From positions 62,001 to 126,000 of the forward strand of contig JAXIVH010000303.1 in assembly GCA_036785325.1 (NCBI GenBank): DNA of 64,000 nucleotides, given 5' to 3'. Of this stretch, positions 56,256-64,000 are shown piece by piece (positions within the stretch are counted from its first letter, which is position 1; the number at the start of each line of letters is the position of its first letter). The notes beneath the pieces are model-generated. The model was not told the DNA's origin, did not search any database, and worked only from the letters and a program-made list of their open reading frames with translations. The DNA comes from Urophycis tenuis (taxonomy: Eukaryota > Chordata > Actinopteri > Gadiformes > Phycidae). The position numbers and the translations under genes are program-made.

Positions 56256-57262
56256 TCCATCCATCCATCCATCCATTTCTGCCGCTTATCCGGGGTCGGG
56301 TCGCGGGGGCAGCAGCCTGAGGAGGGAAGCCCAGACTTCCCTCTCCCCAGCCACTTCGTCCAGCTCTTCCGGGGGGATCCCGAGGCGTTCCCAGGCCAGC
56401 CGAGAGACATAGTCCCTCCAGCGTGTCCTGGGTCTTCCCCGGGGCCTCCTCCCGGAGGGACGTGCCCGGAACACCTCCCCAGGGAGGCGTCCAGGAGGCA
56501 TCCTCACTAGATGCCCGAGCCACCGCAACTGGCTCCTCTCGATGCGGAGGAGCAGCGGGTCTACTCCGAGCTCCTCCTGGATGACCGAGCTTCTCACCCT
56601 ATCTCTAAGGGAGAGCCCGGACACCCTGCGGAGGAAACTCATTTCGGCCGCTTGTATTCGCGATCTCGTTCTTTCGGTCACTACCCACAGCTCGTGACCA
56701 TAGGTGAGGGTAGGAACATAGATTGACCGGTAAATCGAGAGCTTCGCCTTTCGGCTCAGCTCCTTCTTCACCATGACGGACCGGTGCAGAGCCCGCATCA
56801 CTGCCGACGCCGCACCGATCCGTCGGTCAATCTCCCGCTCCATCCTCCCCTCACTCGTGAACAAGACCCCAAGATACTTGAACTCCTCCACTTGAGGCAG
56901 AATCTCCTCCCCGACCCGGAGAGTGCACTCCACCCTTTTCCGGCCGAGAACCATGGCCTCGGACTTGGAGGTGCTGATCCTCATCCCAGCCGCTTCACAT
57001 TCGGCTGCGAACCGCTCCAGTGAGAGCTGAAGGTCACGGCCCGATGAAGCCAACAGGACAAGATCATCTGCGAAAAGCAGTGACGCAATCCTGAGGCCAC
57101 CGAACCGTAACCCCTCAACGCCCTGGCTGCGCCTAGAAATTCTGTCCATAAAAGTTGTGAACAGAATCGGTGACAAAGGGCAGCCCTGGCGGAGGCCAAC
57201 CCCCACCGGAAACAGGCTCGACTTACTGCCGGCAATGCGGACCAAGCTCTGGCACCGGGAGT
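56256..57262 (-). mobile_element. RTE/Rex3-type LINE, 5'-truncated, intact RT C-terminus
   Basis: A minus-strand frame is open from the truncation point at about 57,262 to the stop at 56,286. It shows GLRQGCPLSPILFTTFMDRI, LLFADDLVLLAS (catalytic), FKYLGVLFTSEGRM, TYGHELWVVTERT and a basic tail GRRPRGRPRTRWRDYV. The 3' end is GGATAAGCGGCAGAAATGG followed by (ATGG)n at 56,256-56,275. No stop or frameshift lies in the remaining 326 codons, so it is a recent insertion. Confidence 0.85.
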
Positions 57263-57846
57263 ACAATATAGATGGGAATATAGATAATGAATAAATAATA
57301 TAAATGATATTCAGAAATGCTGAATATAATAAGTATATATAATAAGTATATAAGTAATAAGTATTAGTATAAAAGGACGTGGTAAATAATATTGCATCAT
57401 GTAAAAAGACCTCTGAAGAGCCCGCTCACAGCCCTGTAGATGGCAGTAACCCCGGTGAATGAGTCAACACAGCGGCTGTGCTTTACAGGACAGTGTAGCA
57501 GAGTACTGAGGGACTGAGGGCATTAGCATGGGATTACAGAGAAGTCAGACATGAATGAAATGAGAGAGGTATGTCTGGCAGACAGCAGGATTCCCAGAGT
57601 GAAACTGGCAGCTTCCCTTACATGGAATGCTTCATTCAGGAGGCAAACATCCCTGTTTGAAAGGTCTGTTGAGAAGGCAAGAGAGAGAGAGAGAGAGCAA
57701 AGGAAGCGATGCAGACAAGATTCTGTATTGCTCGCTTGTGTGCTTGAGTGTTTGTGTCTCAAAATATGTATTTGTGAGTATGATTTATGATTTAAACTGA
57801 GAAGACGGTGTGAGTGCACCAGCAAGAGGAAAGCCAATGCTGGAGG
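57263..57846. other. No recognisable gene
   Basis: AT-rich sequence; a (GA)n run near 57,680-57,697. Confidence 0.35.
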
Positions 57847-58945
57847 TTCAAGGTTCAAAGGTTTTATTGTCATTTGCACAACAGATACAGCGTACATGTT
57901 GGCAATGAAAATCTTAAGTCCCAGGCACCCCAAAACAACTCAATAAGTGTCTAAGAATACTGTAACAGAAGAAGAGAAAAACTAGTGCAATAAAAATAGA
58001 AAAAAAAATAAATAAATAAATAAAAATAAAAAATATATATAACATGATAATAATATAAACATTAAAACATTAAACATTCTAAGGTGCAGAAGTGTAAAAG
58101 TAAAAGTAAAAGTGTTATATTTACATGTGCAGTTGAATTAGCAGCAGTTATGGGGAGGTATGAACCGATATGAATTAAATAATGTAATCAAATAAATATG
58201 AAAATAAATATTTTCCTATAAACAGATGTGGTGACCTTCACAGAGCTCAGGAGTTCAACAGTCTTATAGCCTGTGGGATGAAACTGTCCCTGAGTCTGGT
58301 GGTCCTGGTCCGGATGCTGCGGTACCGTCTGCCAGACGGCAGCAGACAGAACAGTTTGTTGCTGGGGTGATGGGGGTCTTTTATAATCCTGTAGGCCTTC
58401 TTCCTACACCGCTGGGTGTAGAGGTCCTCCATGGATGGCAGCTCCGTCCTGGTGATGAGCTGAGCAGTTTTCACCACCCTCTGTAGAGACTTACGGTTGA
58501 GGGCGGTGCAGCTGCCATACCAGGCCGTGATGCAGCCGGTCAGGATACTCTCGATGGTGCACCTGTAGAAGTTACAGAGTATCCTGGAGTCCATGTTGAA
58601 CCTCCGCAGCCTGCGGAGGAAGAAGAGCCTCTGACGGGCTGTCTTGGTGATGATGTTGGTGTGATGAGTCCATGTCAGGTCCTCAGTGATGTGAACCCCG
58701 AGGAACCTGAAGCTGCTGACTCTCTCCACAGGAGTCCCGTCGATGGTGATGGGGGCGTGTCCACCTCTCTGTTTCTTCCTGTAATCCACAATCAGTTCCT
58801 TGGTTTTGCTGATGTTGAGAAGGAGGTTGTTGTCCTGGCACCAAGATGTCAGGGCTCTGACCTCCTCTCTGTACACCGTCTCGTTGCCGTCGGTGATCAG
58901 GCCGGTGACGGTCGTGTCATCAGCAAACTTAACGATGGCTGTGTG
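57847..58945 (-). mobile_element. LINE, L2/Rex1-type, 5'-truncated
   Basis: It begins just upstream of the catalytic FADDTTVTG (about 58,910) and ends in a 3' UTR with GACAATAAAACC and TTGAACC repeats. The coding part to the stop at 58,247 is uninterrupted: TKTKELIVDYR-type block, FRFLGVHITEDLTWTHHT, FYRCTIESILTGCITAWYG, LFCLLPSGRRYRSI, IPQAIRLLNS. The same family as the element at 2,100, but less decayed and on the other strand. Confidence 0.85.
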
Positions 58946-58964
58946 TGGCCACGAAGTGGAGGGA

Positions 58965-59006
58965 TGGTGTGTGTGTGTGTGTGGTGTGGTGTGGTGTGGT
59001 GTGTGT

Positions 59007-59049
<43 letters not shown>

Positions 59050-59191
59050 CTGTGTGGGGTTGTGTGTGTGTGTGAGTGTGTGTGTGTGGGGGGGGGGGGG
59101 GGGGGGTTGTGTGTGGTGGTGGTGGTGTGTGTGTGTGTGGGGTTGTGTGGTGGTGGTGTGTGTCTGTGTGTGGGGTTGTGTGGTGGTGGTG

Positions 59192-59247
<56 letters not shown>

Positions 59248-59263
59248 TGGTGTGTGGTGTACT
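58965..59263. repeat. (GT)n-rich tract with G runs
   Basis: Long GT, GGTGTG and TGTGGTGG mixtures, with a G run at about 59,090-59,106. The Cys/Val and Thr/His-rich frames are artefacts. Confidence 0.95.
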
Positions 59264-59282
59264 GACACTTCGGACAAAAGCG

Positions 59283-59305
59283 TGGGGGGGGGGGGGGGGG
59301 GGGGG
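59283..59305. repeat. Poly-G run
   Basis: About 22 consecutive G residues, a candidate G-quadruplex-forming tract. Confidence 0.9.
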
Positions 59306-59361
59306 AGTTTCCTTCTAAACACAGCAGAACCATAAGAGTATCTGGTCCCAACTGGTCAACG

Positions 59362-59379
59362 CACACACACACACACACA

Positions 59380-59419
<40 letters not shown>
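59362..59419. repeat. (CA)n microsatellite
   Basis: About 28 CA units with one TA interruption. Confidence 0.95.
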
Positions 59420-59422
<3 letters not shown>

Positions 59423-59631
59423 TTGCGTGCACACCAACACAGACAGACACACACGTTAATGCAACAAAATAGTTGAGCCATGTTGACCTTTGAAAATGAT
59501 GTGTGTGATAAAAGTTGTTTCTTTGGCTTCACATATGATGTATGATATGGTATGTGATATGATATGTGATTGGGTCTTCATGCAGAATGTTGTTTCTCAG
59601 TGAGGGACGAGAGACTGTGTGTGAGTGTGAG

Positions 59632-59633
<2 letters not shown>

Positions 59634-59668
<35 letters not shown>
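59634..59668. repeat. (GA)n microsatellite
   Basis: About 17 GA units. Confidence 0.95.
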
Positions 59669-59673
<5 letters not shown>

Positions 59674-60433
59674 CCTCTGGTCCACTGCTGAAAGGCAGCA
59701 GCAGCAAATTATTTTAACCTGGCCTGCCCACTACTGTGTACACAGACCAGGGCCGGCCCAAGGCATAAGTGAAGTAAGCGGCCGCTTGGGGCCCCTTGGC
59801 CACCAGGGGGCCCCCCAAAAAAAAAAAAAAAATGTTTTTTTTTTTTTTAGTTTTCAGGAATAATTGTCATTGTTGAACCCTTGTTGTTATTATTCTTAAT
59901 TTTTAGCATTCAATTTAGACTATTTTAAGAAGTAAACCACACTTAAGCGTTTCACTTCAAATATGAGAGTTAAGAATAAATGTGTGATTTCAGTACCCTC
60001 TAAGGTTAAAAAGACACTAGTTTGGGGTAAATAACTACTATATTAATACAAGGGTGGATGACTCTCTTAATGGGGCCCCAGATCAAATATAGAACGTGTT
60101 ATGTCTTAATACGGCTCCTTATTCATACAAAATGGGTTATGGGTTGATGTCTGAATGGGGCCCCTCAGGTTGATAGCCCAGGATATGTGATGTGATATAT
60201 CTGAAAGCCCTCTAAATCATGAAATTCTGCTTATGACACAATGTCTGCGTCAAACCCTGAATGTATGTAATCAATTATGGACTTAACTTTGAATCCAAAA
60301 TATAGGCCAGGCCTTTAAAGTAGGCTTATGGTTTGGGGGCAGCTAAACCCAGTGCTGTATCTGTTCACCTGTGCAGGCCCTGCAAGTCAGGTTATAGGCT
60401 ATGAATCTGAACAAATTAAGGTATAGCCCATCT

Positions 60434-61206
60434 CAGGGGTGGAGCGGGGGGGGTGGCTTTCAGGGCTGAAGCCCCGAATCTTTTCTTTCCATTAAATAGT
60501 ATTGTCTTGAGCAGGCCCTGCAACTGAAAATATAGGCTATGAATTAGAAGGGATTTAGGATTTGCCAGTGTCCAGCAAGTCACCCTAAAAGCGACTAGAA
60601 TGCTGGAAATCGCATCTTAGAAATTAATTTTTTTCTGGGGGAGAACCCCCAGACCCCCCTCTGGACTAAGCCCCGTATGTACACCAAGGCTGCATCCGAA
60701 TACTCAGTATATACTATTTCTGTTCAGTGTCTACTACTTGACCGTTAATGTAGTACGTGCTACAGCCGTACGTAGAACAACACCGAAAACGCTACCGGAT
60801 CTTTGGAGAAGACGTATTTCCCCTCTGTGCGCAGCAGATCAGATGTCGGCAAAATTAAAAAGTCACCTCCGATCATTTACCTCAAACTTTTCTGTATTGT
60901 CGTCGTTGCTAGTGAATTAAAATATCTCTTTCTGCGCGAACGTCTCCTGATATCGCTGCTTTTATTTATTTTAATTTTCTCCGCGGCGTTCTTCTTCTTC
61001 GGTTATCAGACTGCTGCATTGTGGGATAGCGTAGTGTGCTACCGTTGTACACTGTGGCGGTAGTACGCATTCGGGAACCATTTCCGTACTACACAATGCG
61101 TACTAAGCATTCGTACGTACTATATTTTTCACGTACTACAAAATGCATACTATATAGTAGTCAAGTATGCGTATTCGGATGCAGCCAAAGTCTGGCTCCA
61201 CCCCTG
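60434..61206. mobile_element. Non-autonomous hAT element (middle), 8-bp TSD
   Basis: Ends CAGGGGTGGAGC and GCTCCACCCCTG. GCCCATCT flanks both sides (60426-60433, 61207-61214). Confidence 0.9.
60688..61186. mobile_element. MITE (inner) with GGCTGCATCCGAATA ends
   Basis: Ends GGCTGCATCCGAATAC and, inverted, GGCTGCATCCGAATAC; only AA is duplicated next to it. No coding capacity. Superfamily not assigned. Confidence 0.8.
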
Positions 61207-61440
61207 GCCCATCTCCAGCTGGCCATCCCTAAAATGAACCAGAATACAGGAAATCACATCTACTAAATTCACATTCTGGTGACTCCACGGTGGTGGGACA
61301 GGGGCCCCAAAAGGTTTCAATCAAATTCTGCTTAGGGCCCCCAAAAGGCTAGGGCCGGCCCTGACACAGACACACAAACACACATGCAGAATGCACTCAC
61401 GCAAACACACACATGAAGACACATGCATACACACACACAG

Positions 61441-62689
61441 TTTAGATACTTTATTCAATTCCACATTACAAGTAAATTTTCATTAGGAATCAAATTTTTT
61501 GAATAATCAAACAGATTAAAACAGATCAGCACATTGTTATGTATGACAATACAATCTCAGGGGTACAGAAAACATCTCCTTTTCCAAATATACATGCTTC
61601 CTATAATGGCTGAAATTGAGCAGTACTTTACCAACTGTTTGGCTCTTGTTTTAAGTAGCCCCCCAATGCAAAGTCCCCGAGTCACCAGCCTGTGTACATG
61701 CCCTAGACTACCAAACACCAGCACAATAAGCTGGCATCTGTAGCCAAGGTTTTCAATGGTAGATACTAATGATTGGTATTTTACAGTCTTAGAGAGGTAA
61801 GAGTCCTCCATGAACAGATCAAATGCACATGATATTTCAAATAGCCTAACTGTTCTAGAATGCTGAGATATGACAGCAATGTCTGGTGTATTTGGAATTC
61901 CGACAAAAGTGTTTGCAGGTGAGTTAAACCAATCGGATTGTACAGTAGTGTGTTTATAGAGCTTTTCATCAGCCACACAGGGGATCTGGGCAGCAATGAG
62001 ATCCACAAGTCTGTCGTGTCTGGCGATATACAGTCCTTTAAGTGATGTGCAACTGTTCATAATGTGGGCTACTGACTCCAGGTGTTGAGGGGGGTCATGC
62101 AGCATGCAGAGGGGTGAAGATTGTATTTGGTGGGGAGAACCTGTAGACGTGCTTTTATGCAGAAAATAAGGATCTCCTCACTGATGTTGGCATTGCTATA
62201 GATGGTGTGTGATAGAGAGTGGTCCGCAAAGGGCAGTTTGGCCAACTTTCCCTGTAGTTTTAGACTGGACCAGTACTCCATATTTTGGGCCCTCTGAATA
62301 GACAGGAGAGTCTGCCTAGATGTTCTAGGCTGGAGCAGGTGAACAACGCTGTTATGGTGCAGCCTGGCTTCCACAACAACAGTTGGATCTTCCACAACTG
62401 CATCAGAGACCTCCACAGGTTGGAGATGGGAAGTCCACTTCACTTCAGTGCCTGTTCTCTGGCATAGGTCATTTAGGTCTGGCCAGTCAGATGACACGCC
62501 AAAGCCCTTTGCTCGTCCATCCAGTTTTCCATTGGGCTTTCTTTTAAAGCCCAGGAAATTGTCTTCCCCACTGCATGCACGTAGCACTTTCCGTCTCTTA
62601 AAATCCAGCATTAAGGATGCTCTGGCCATTTGCCTCACGCTGGTGTCGTCACAATTCAGCATGTTGGTAAGGTGAGACTGTCTTGTGGC
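61441..62689 (-). mobile_element. LINE with restriction-like endonuclease (R2/Rex6-type)
   Basis: The 3' end with AATAAAG lies at 61,441. The 5' side is cut by a Gypsy LTR at 62,690. Orientation and content follow from the ORF described separately. Clade assignment to the REL-endonuclease LINEs is from the protein blocks. Confidence 0.7.
61557..62689 (-). pseudogene. C-terminus of REL-endonuclease LINE protein
   Basis: The upper part has ISEEILIFCIKARLQVLPTK. After a one-base frameshift near 62,110 come the zinc motif (LCMLHDPPQHLESVAHIMNS, Cys/His pattern), YIARHDRLVDLIAAQI, then NTPDIAVIS and RLFEISCAFDLF, which fit the PD...E core of the restriction-like endonuclease that nicks the target. 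YQSLVSTIENLGYRCQLIV and RCFLYP form the end. Reverse transcriptase is not included. Confidence 0.7.
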
Positions 62690-63080
62690 TGTCACGCCAA
62701 CGCCTCCCCCTCTACCTCGATCGGCGTCGCCTGGCTGTTGATCACCGGTCCTGGCACTACAACCCCCAGAATCCCCGGTGATCATTAGCAGCCACCTGTG
62801 TCTGATTCCCAATGTGTCTCACCTGTGTCTTGTTTGTTTCCCTATTTAACCTCGTGTCTCCTGTCTCCCCTTTGTGAGTGGTTGCGTGTATTGTGTTGTA
62901 TGTATATTGTGTATTGAAGATATGGACGTACTCCTGTCTTGGCTTTGTTAATTGACAGCCGCACACATCTCGCTGTGTGCGCCTGTGCCGGTTTCGTCCG
63001 GCAACTGCATTAAACTCTCTGTTACACCGTTTACGCTGCTTGGTCTCGCTCTTGTCTCCGCCCAACCCCGTATTGTCACA
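62690..63080 (+). repeat. Gypsy 5' LTR, Sushi-like
   Basis: TGTCACGCCAACGCC ... CGTATTGTCACA, 391 bp, TG/CA ends, with CACTACAACCCCCAG and a CCTATTTAACC TATA-like stretch near 62,843 as in many fish Gypsy LTRs. The 3' copy is beyond the window, so limits rest on the ends and on the ORF that follows. Confidence 0.65.
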
Positions 63081-63096
63081 GAACCACTCACCACCG

Positions 63097-64000
63097 ATGG
63101 AGACAGCGGACCAGGCAGCGGAGGAGCCCACGCTTGCCTCCGTGCTCAAGCGGCTCCCTACCATCGAGGTATTGGAGCAGCGGATGGCGAGCACGGAGGA
63201 ACTGCTCCGTGAGCTTCGCCGGCACTTGCCGGCGACGAGTGGCGCCGCCTCCGACGCCGCAAGTGGAGGAGGTCCAGCCCCAGCAGAGGCAGCGGAGGAG
63301 GCACTGCTCCGTGAGCTTCTCCGGCCCTTACCGGCGACGAGTGGCGCCGCCTCCGACGCCGCAAGTGGAGGAGGTCCAGCCCCAGCAGAGGCAGCGGAGG
63401 AGGCACTGCTCCGTGAGCTTCTCCGGCCCTTACCGGCGACGAGTTGCGCCGCCTTCGACGCCGCGAATGGAGGAGTCCCAGCCCCGGCAGAGAGGGATCC
63501 ATACGGGGGCGCCCGTTTGGCACGGGGGGGACCGCGGTCTGCGAGACGGGCCACCAAGCCTCAGAACGGGCCAGCTGAGGTCAACCCGTTCTGGGGAACC
63601 CGTCTGGCATTCGGAGAACCGCAGTCTGCGAGATGGGCCACCACGCCTCAGAACGGGCCAGCTGAGGCCAACCCGTCCTGGGGAACCCCTCTGACATTAG
63701 GAGAACCGCGGTCGGCGAGACGGTCCACCAAGCCTCAGAACGGGCCAGCTGAGGCCAACCCGTTCTGGGGAACCCGTCTGGCATTCGGAGGACCGCGGTC
63801 TGCGAGACGGGCCACCAAGCCTCAGAACGGGCCAGCTGAGGCCAACCCGTTCTGGGGAACCCCTCTGACATTCGGAGAACCGCGGTCGGCGAGACGGGCC
63901 ACCAAGCCTCAGAACGGGCCAGCTGAGGCCAACCCTTTCTGGGGAACCCGTCTGGCATTCGGAGGACCGCGGTCTGCGAGACGGGCCACCAAACCTGCGG
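63097..64000 (+). CDS. Gypsy Gag N-terminus with two in-frame repeat sets, open to window end
   Basis: ATG at 63097, 17 nt after the LTR, opens a frame without a stop for 301 codons to the end of the window; scans that require a stop codon miss it. It starts METADQAAEEPTLASVLKRL. Three copies of a 34-residue unit (102-bp period, starting 63199, 63301, 63403; core LLRELLRPLPATSGAASDAA) follow. Then about 5.7 copies of a 29-residue unit occur (87-bp period, anchors at 63559, 63646, 63733, 63820, 63907, 63994; core KPQNGPAEANPFWGT). Both periods are multiples of three and the frame never breaks, indicating selection or recent expansion within coding sequence. Identity as Gag is inferred from position after the LTR and the start context; no capsid motif is reached yet. 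Confidence 0.6.
   Translation, partial: METADQAAEEPTLASVLKRLPTIEVLEQRMASTEELLRELRRHLPATSGAASDAASGGGPAPAEAAEEALLRELLRPLPATSGAASDAASGGGPAPAEAAEEALLRELLRPLPATSCAAFDAANGGVPAPAERDPYGGARLARGGPRSARRATKPQNGPAEVNPFWGTRLAFGEPQSARWATTPQNGPAEANPSWGTPLTLGEPRSARRSTKPQNGPAEANPFWGTRLAFGGPRSARRATKPQNGPAEANPFWGTPLTFGEPRSARRATKPQNGPAEANPFWGTRLAFGGPRSARRATKPA
63199..63504 (+). repeat. 102-bp in-frame tandem repeat, three copies
   Basis: Ala/Pro/Leu-rich unit; copies 1 and 2 are nearly identical and copy 3 is more diverged (SCAAFDAANGG). Confidence 0.9.
63508..64000 (+). repeat. 87-bp in-frame tandem repeat, about 5.7 copies
   Basis: Regular 87-bp spacing of CCTCAGAACGGGCCAGCTGA. Units alternate between CGTCTGGCATTCGG and CCTCTGACATTCGG, so a higher-order unit of about 174 bp is visible. 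The array runs off the window. Confidence 0.9.

Larger units (their letters stand above)
59748..61363. mobile_element. Non-autonomous hAT element (outer), 8-bp TSD
   Basis: CAGGGCCGGCCCAAGG at the left and GGGCCGGCCCTG at the right are inverted. ACACAGAC flanks both sides (59740-59747, 61364-61371). Contains a further hAT element. Confidence 0.9.

Noticed and set aside
56511..57235. Frames of 71-84 codons over the RTE LINE
   Set aside because: Other-frame shadows of the intact reverse-transcriptase frame.
58661..59450. Cys/Val-rich 106-224 codon frames and Pro/His/Thr frames
   Set aside because: Simple-sequence artefacts from GT, GGT and G tracts.
63134..63958. Plus and minus frames of 121-186 codons at the window end
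   Set aside because: They are out-of-frame shadows of the repeat-bearing frame that starts at 63097.

Overview
The window looks like vertebrate, most likely teleost fish, nuclear DNA. It has long introns with GT/AG splice sites, L1/L2/RTE-type LINEs, tRNA-derived SINEs, hAT and Harbinger MITEs, Ty3/Gypsy and BEL/Pao LTR elements and many (GT)n microsatellites. No bacterial operons, rRNA or CRISPR arrays are seen. Species and family names come from recognition of motifs, not from a database search.

Layout. 1-2,100: a LINE/SINE 3' tail, two spliced terminal exons of an unrecognised gene (115-561) and largely anonymous DNA. 2,100-7,950: an L2-like LINE, a SCAN-type Gypsy gag on the minus strand, and a hAT element inserted beside it. 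7,980-17,700: the clearest host gene, a minus-strand secreted galaxin-like gene. Its 36-nt and 204-nt exons, all with phase-1 boundaries, are repeated in a tandem array of about 1.47-kb units. Two small exons near 17.6 kb encode the signal peptide. 18,400-20,450: a decayed IS630/Tc1-like transposase gene with introns. 21,160-28,510: a 5'-incomplete L1-like LINE broken by two hAT elements, one of which carries a Harbinger MITE. 28,870-29,750: a long hairpin and two SINE heads.

30,783-47,084 is one SINE insertion that became a five-level transposon nest. The SINE is split by a hAT. The hAT is split by a Gypsy element and by a 4.4-kb element encoding an XPG/FEN1-like nuclease. The Gypsy is split by a BEL/Pao element, and that by another hAT. 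Target-site duplications (TSDs) support most joints and give the relative order of insertion. 47,335-52,964: a MITE and a second decayed Gypsy of the same lineage. 53,350-57,850: L1 debris with a MITE, a long-inverted-repeat element, a hexanucleotide minisatellite and a 5'-truncated RTE LINE. 57,847-58,945: a truncated L2/Rex1-type LINE followed by GT, G and CA runs. 59,748-61,363: three DNA elements nested inside each other. 61,441-62,689: a LINE with a restriction-like endonuclease domain, cut by the LTR of a Gypsy element whose gag frame (63,097 onward) is open to the end of the window and carries two sets of in-frame tandem repeats.

Almost all protein-coding sequence here is transposon-derived and most of it is broken. 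The galaxin-like gene and the 115-561 exons are the best candidates for cellular genes. The nested TSDs, 98-99% identical LTR pairs and tandem exon amplification point to a recently active, rearranging accessory region.
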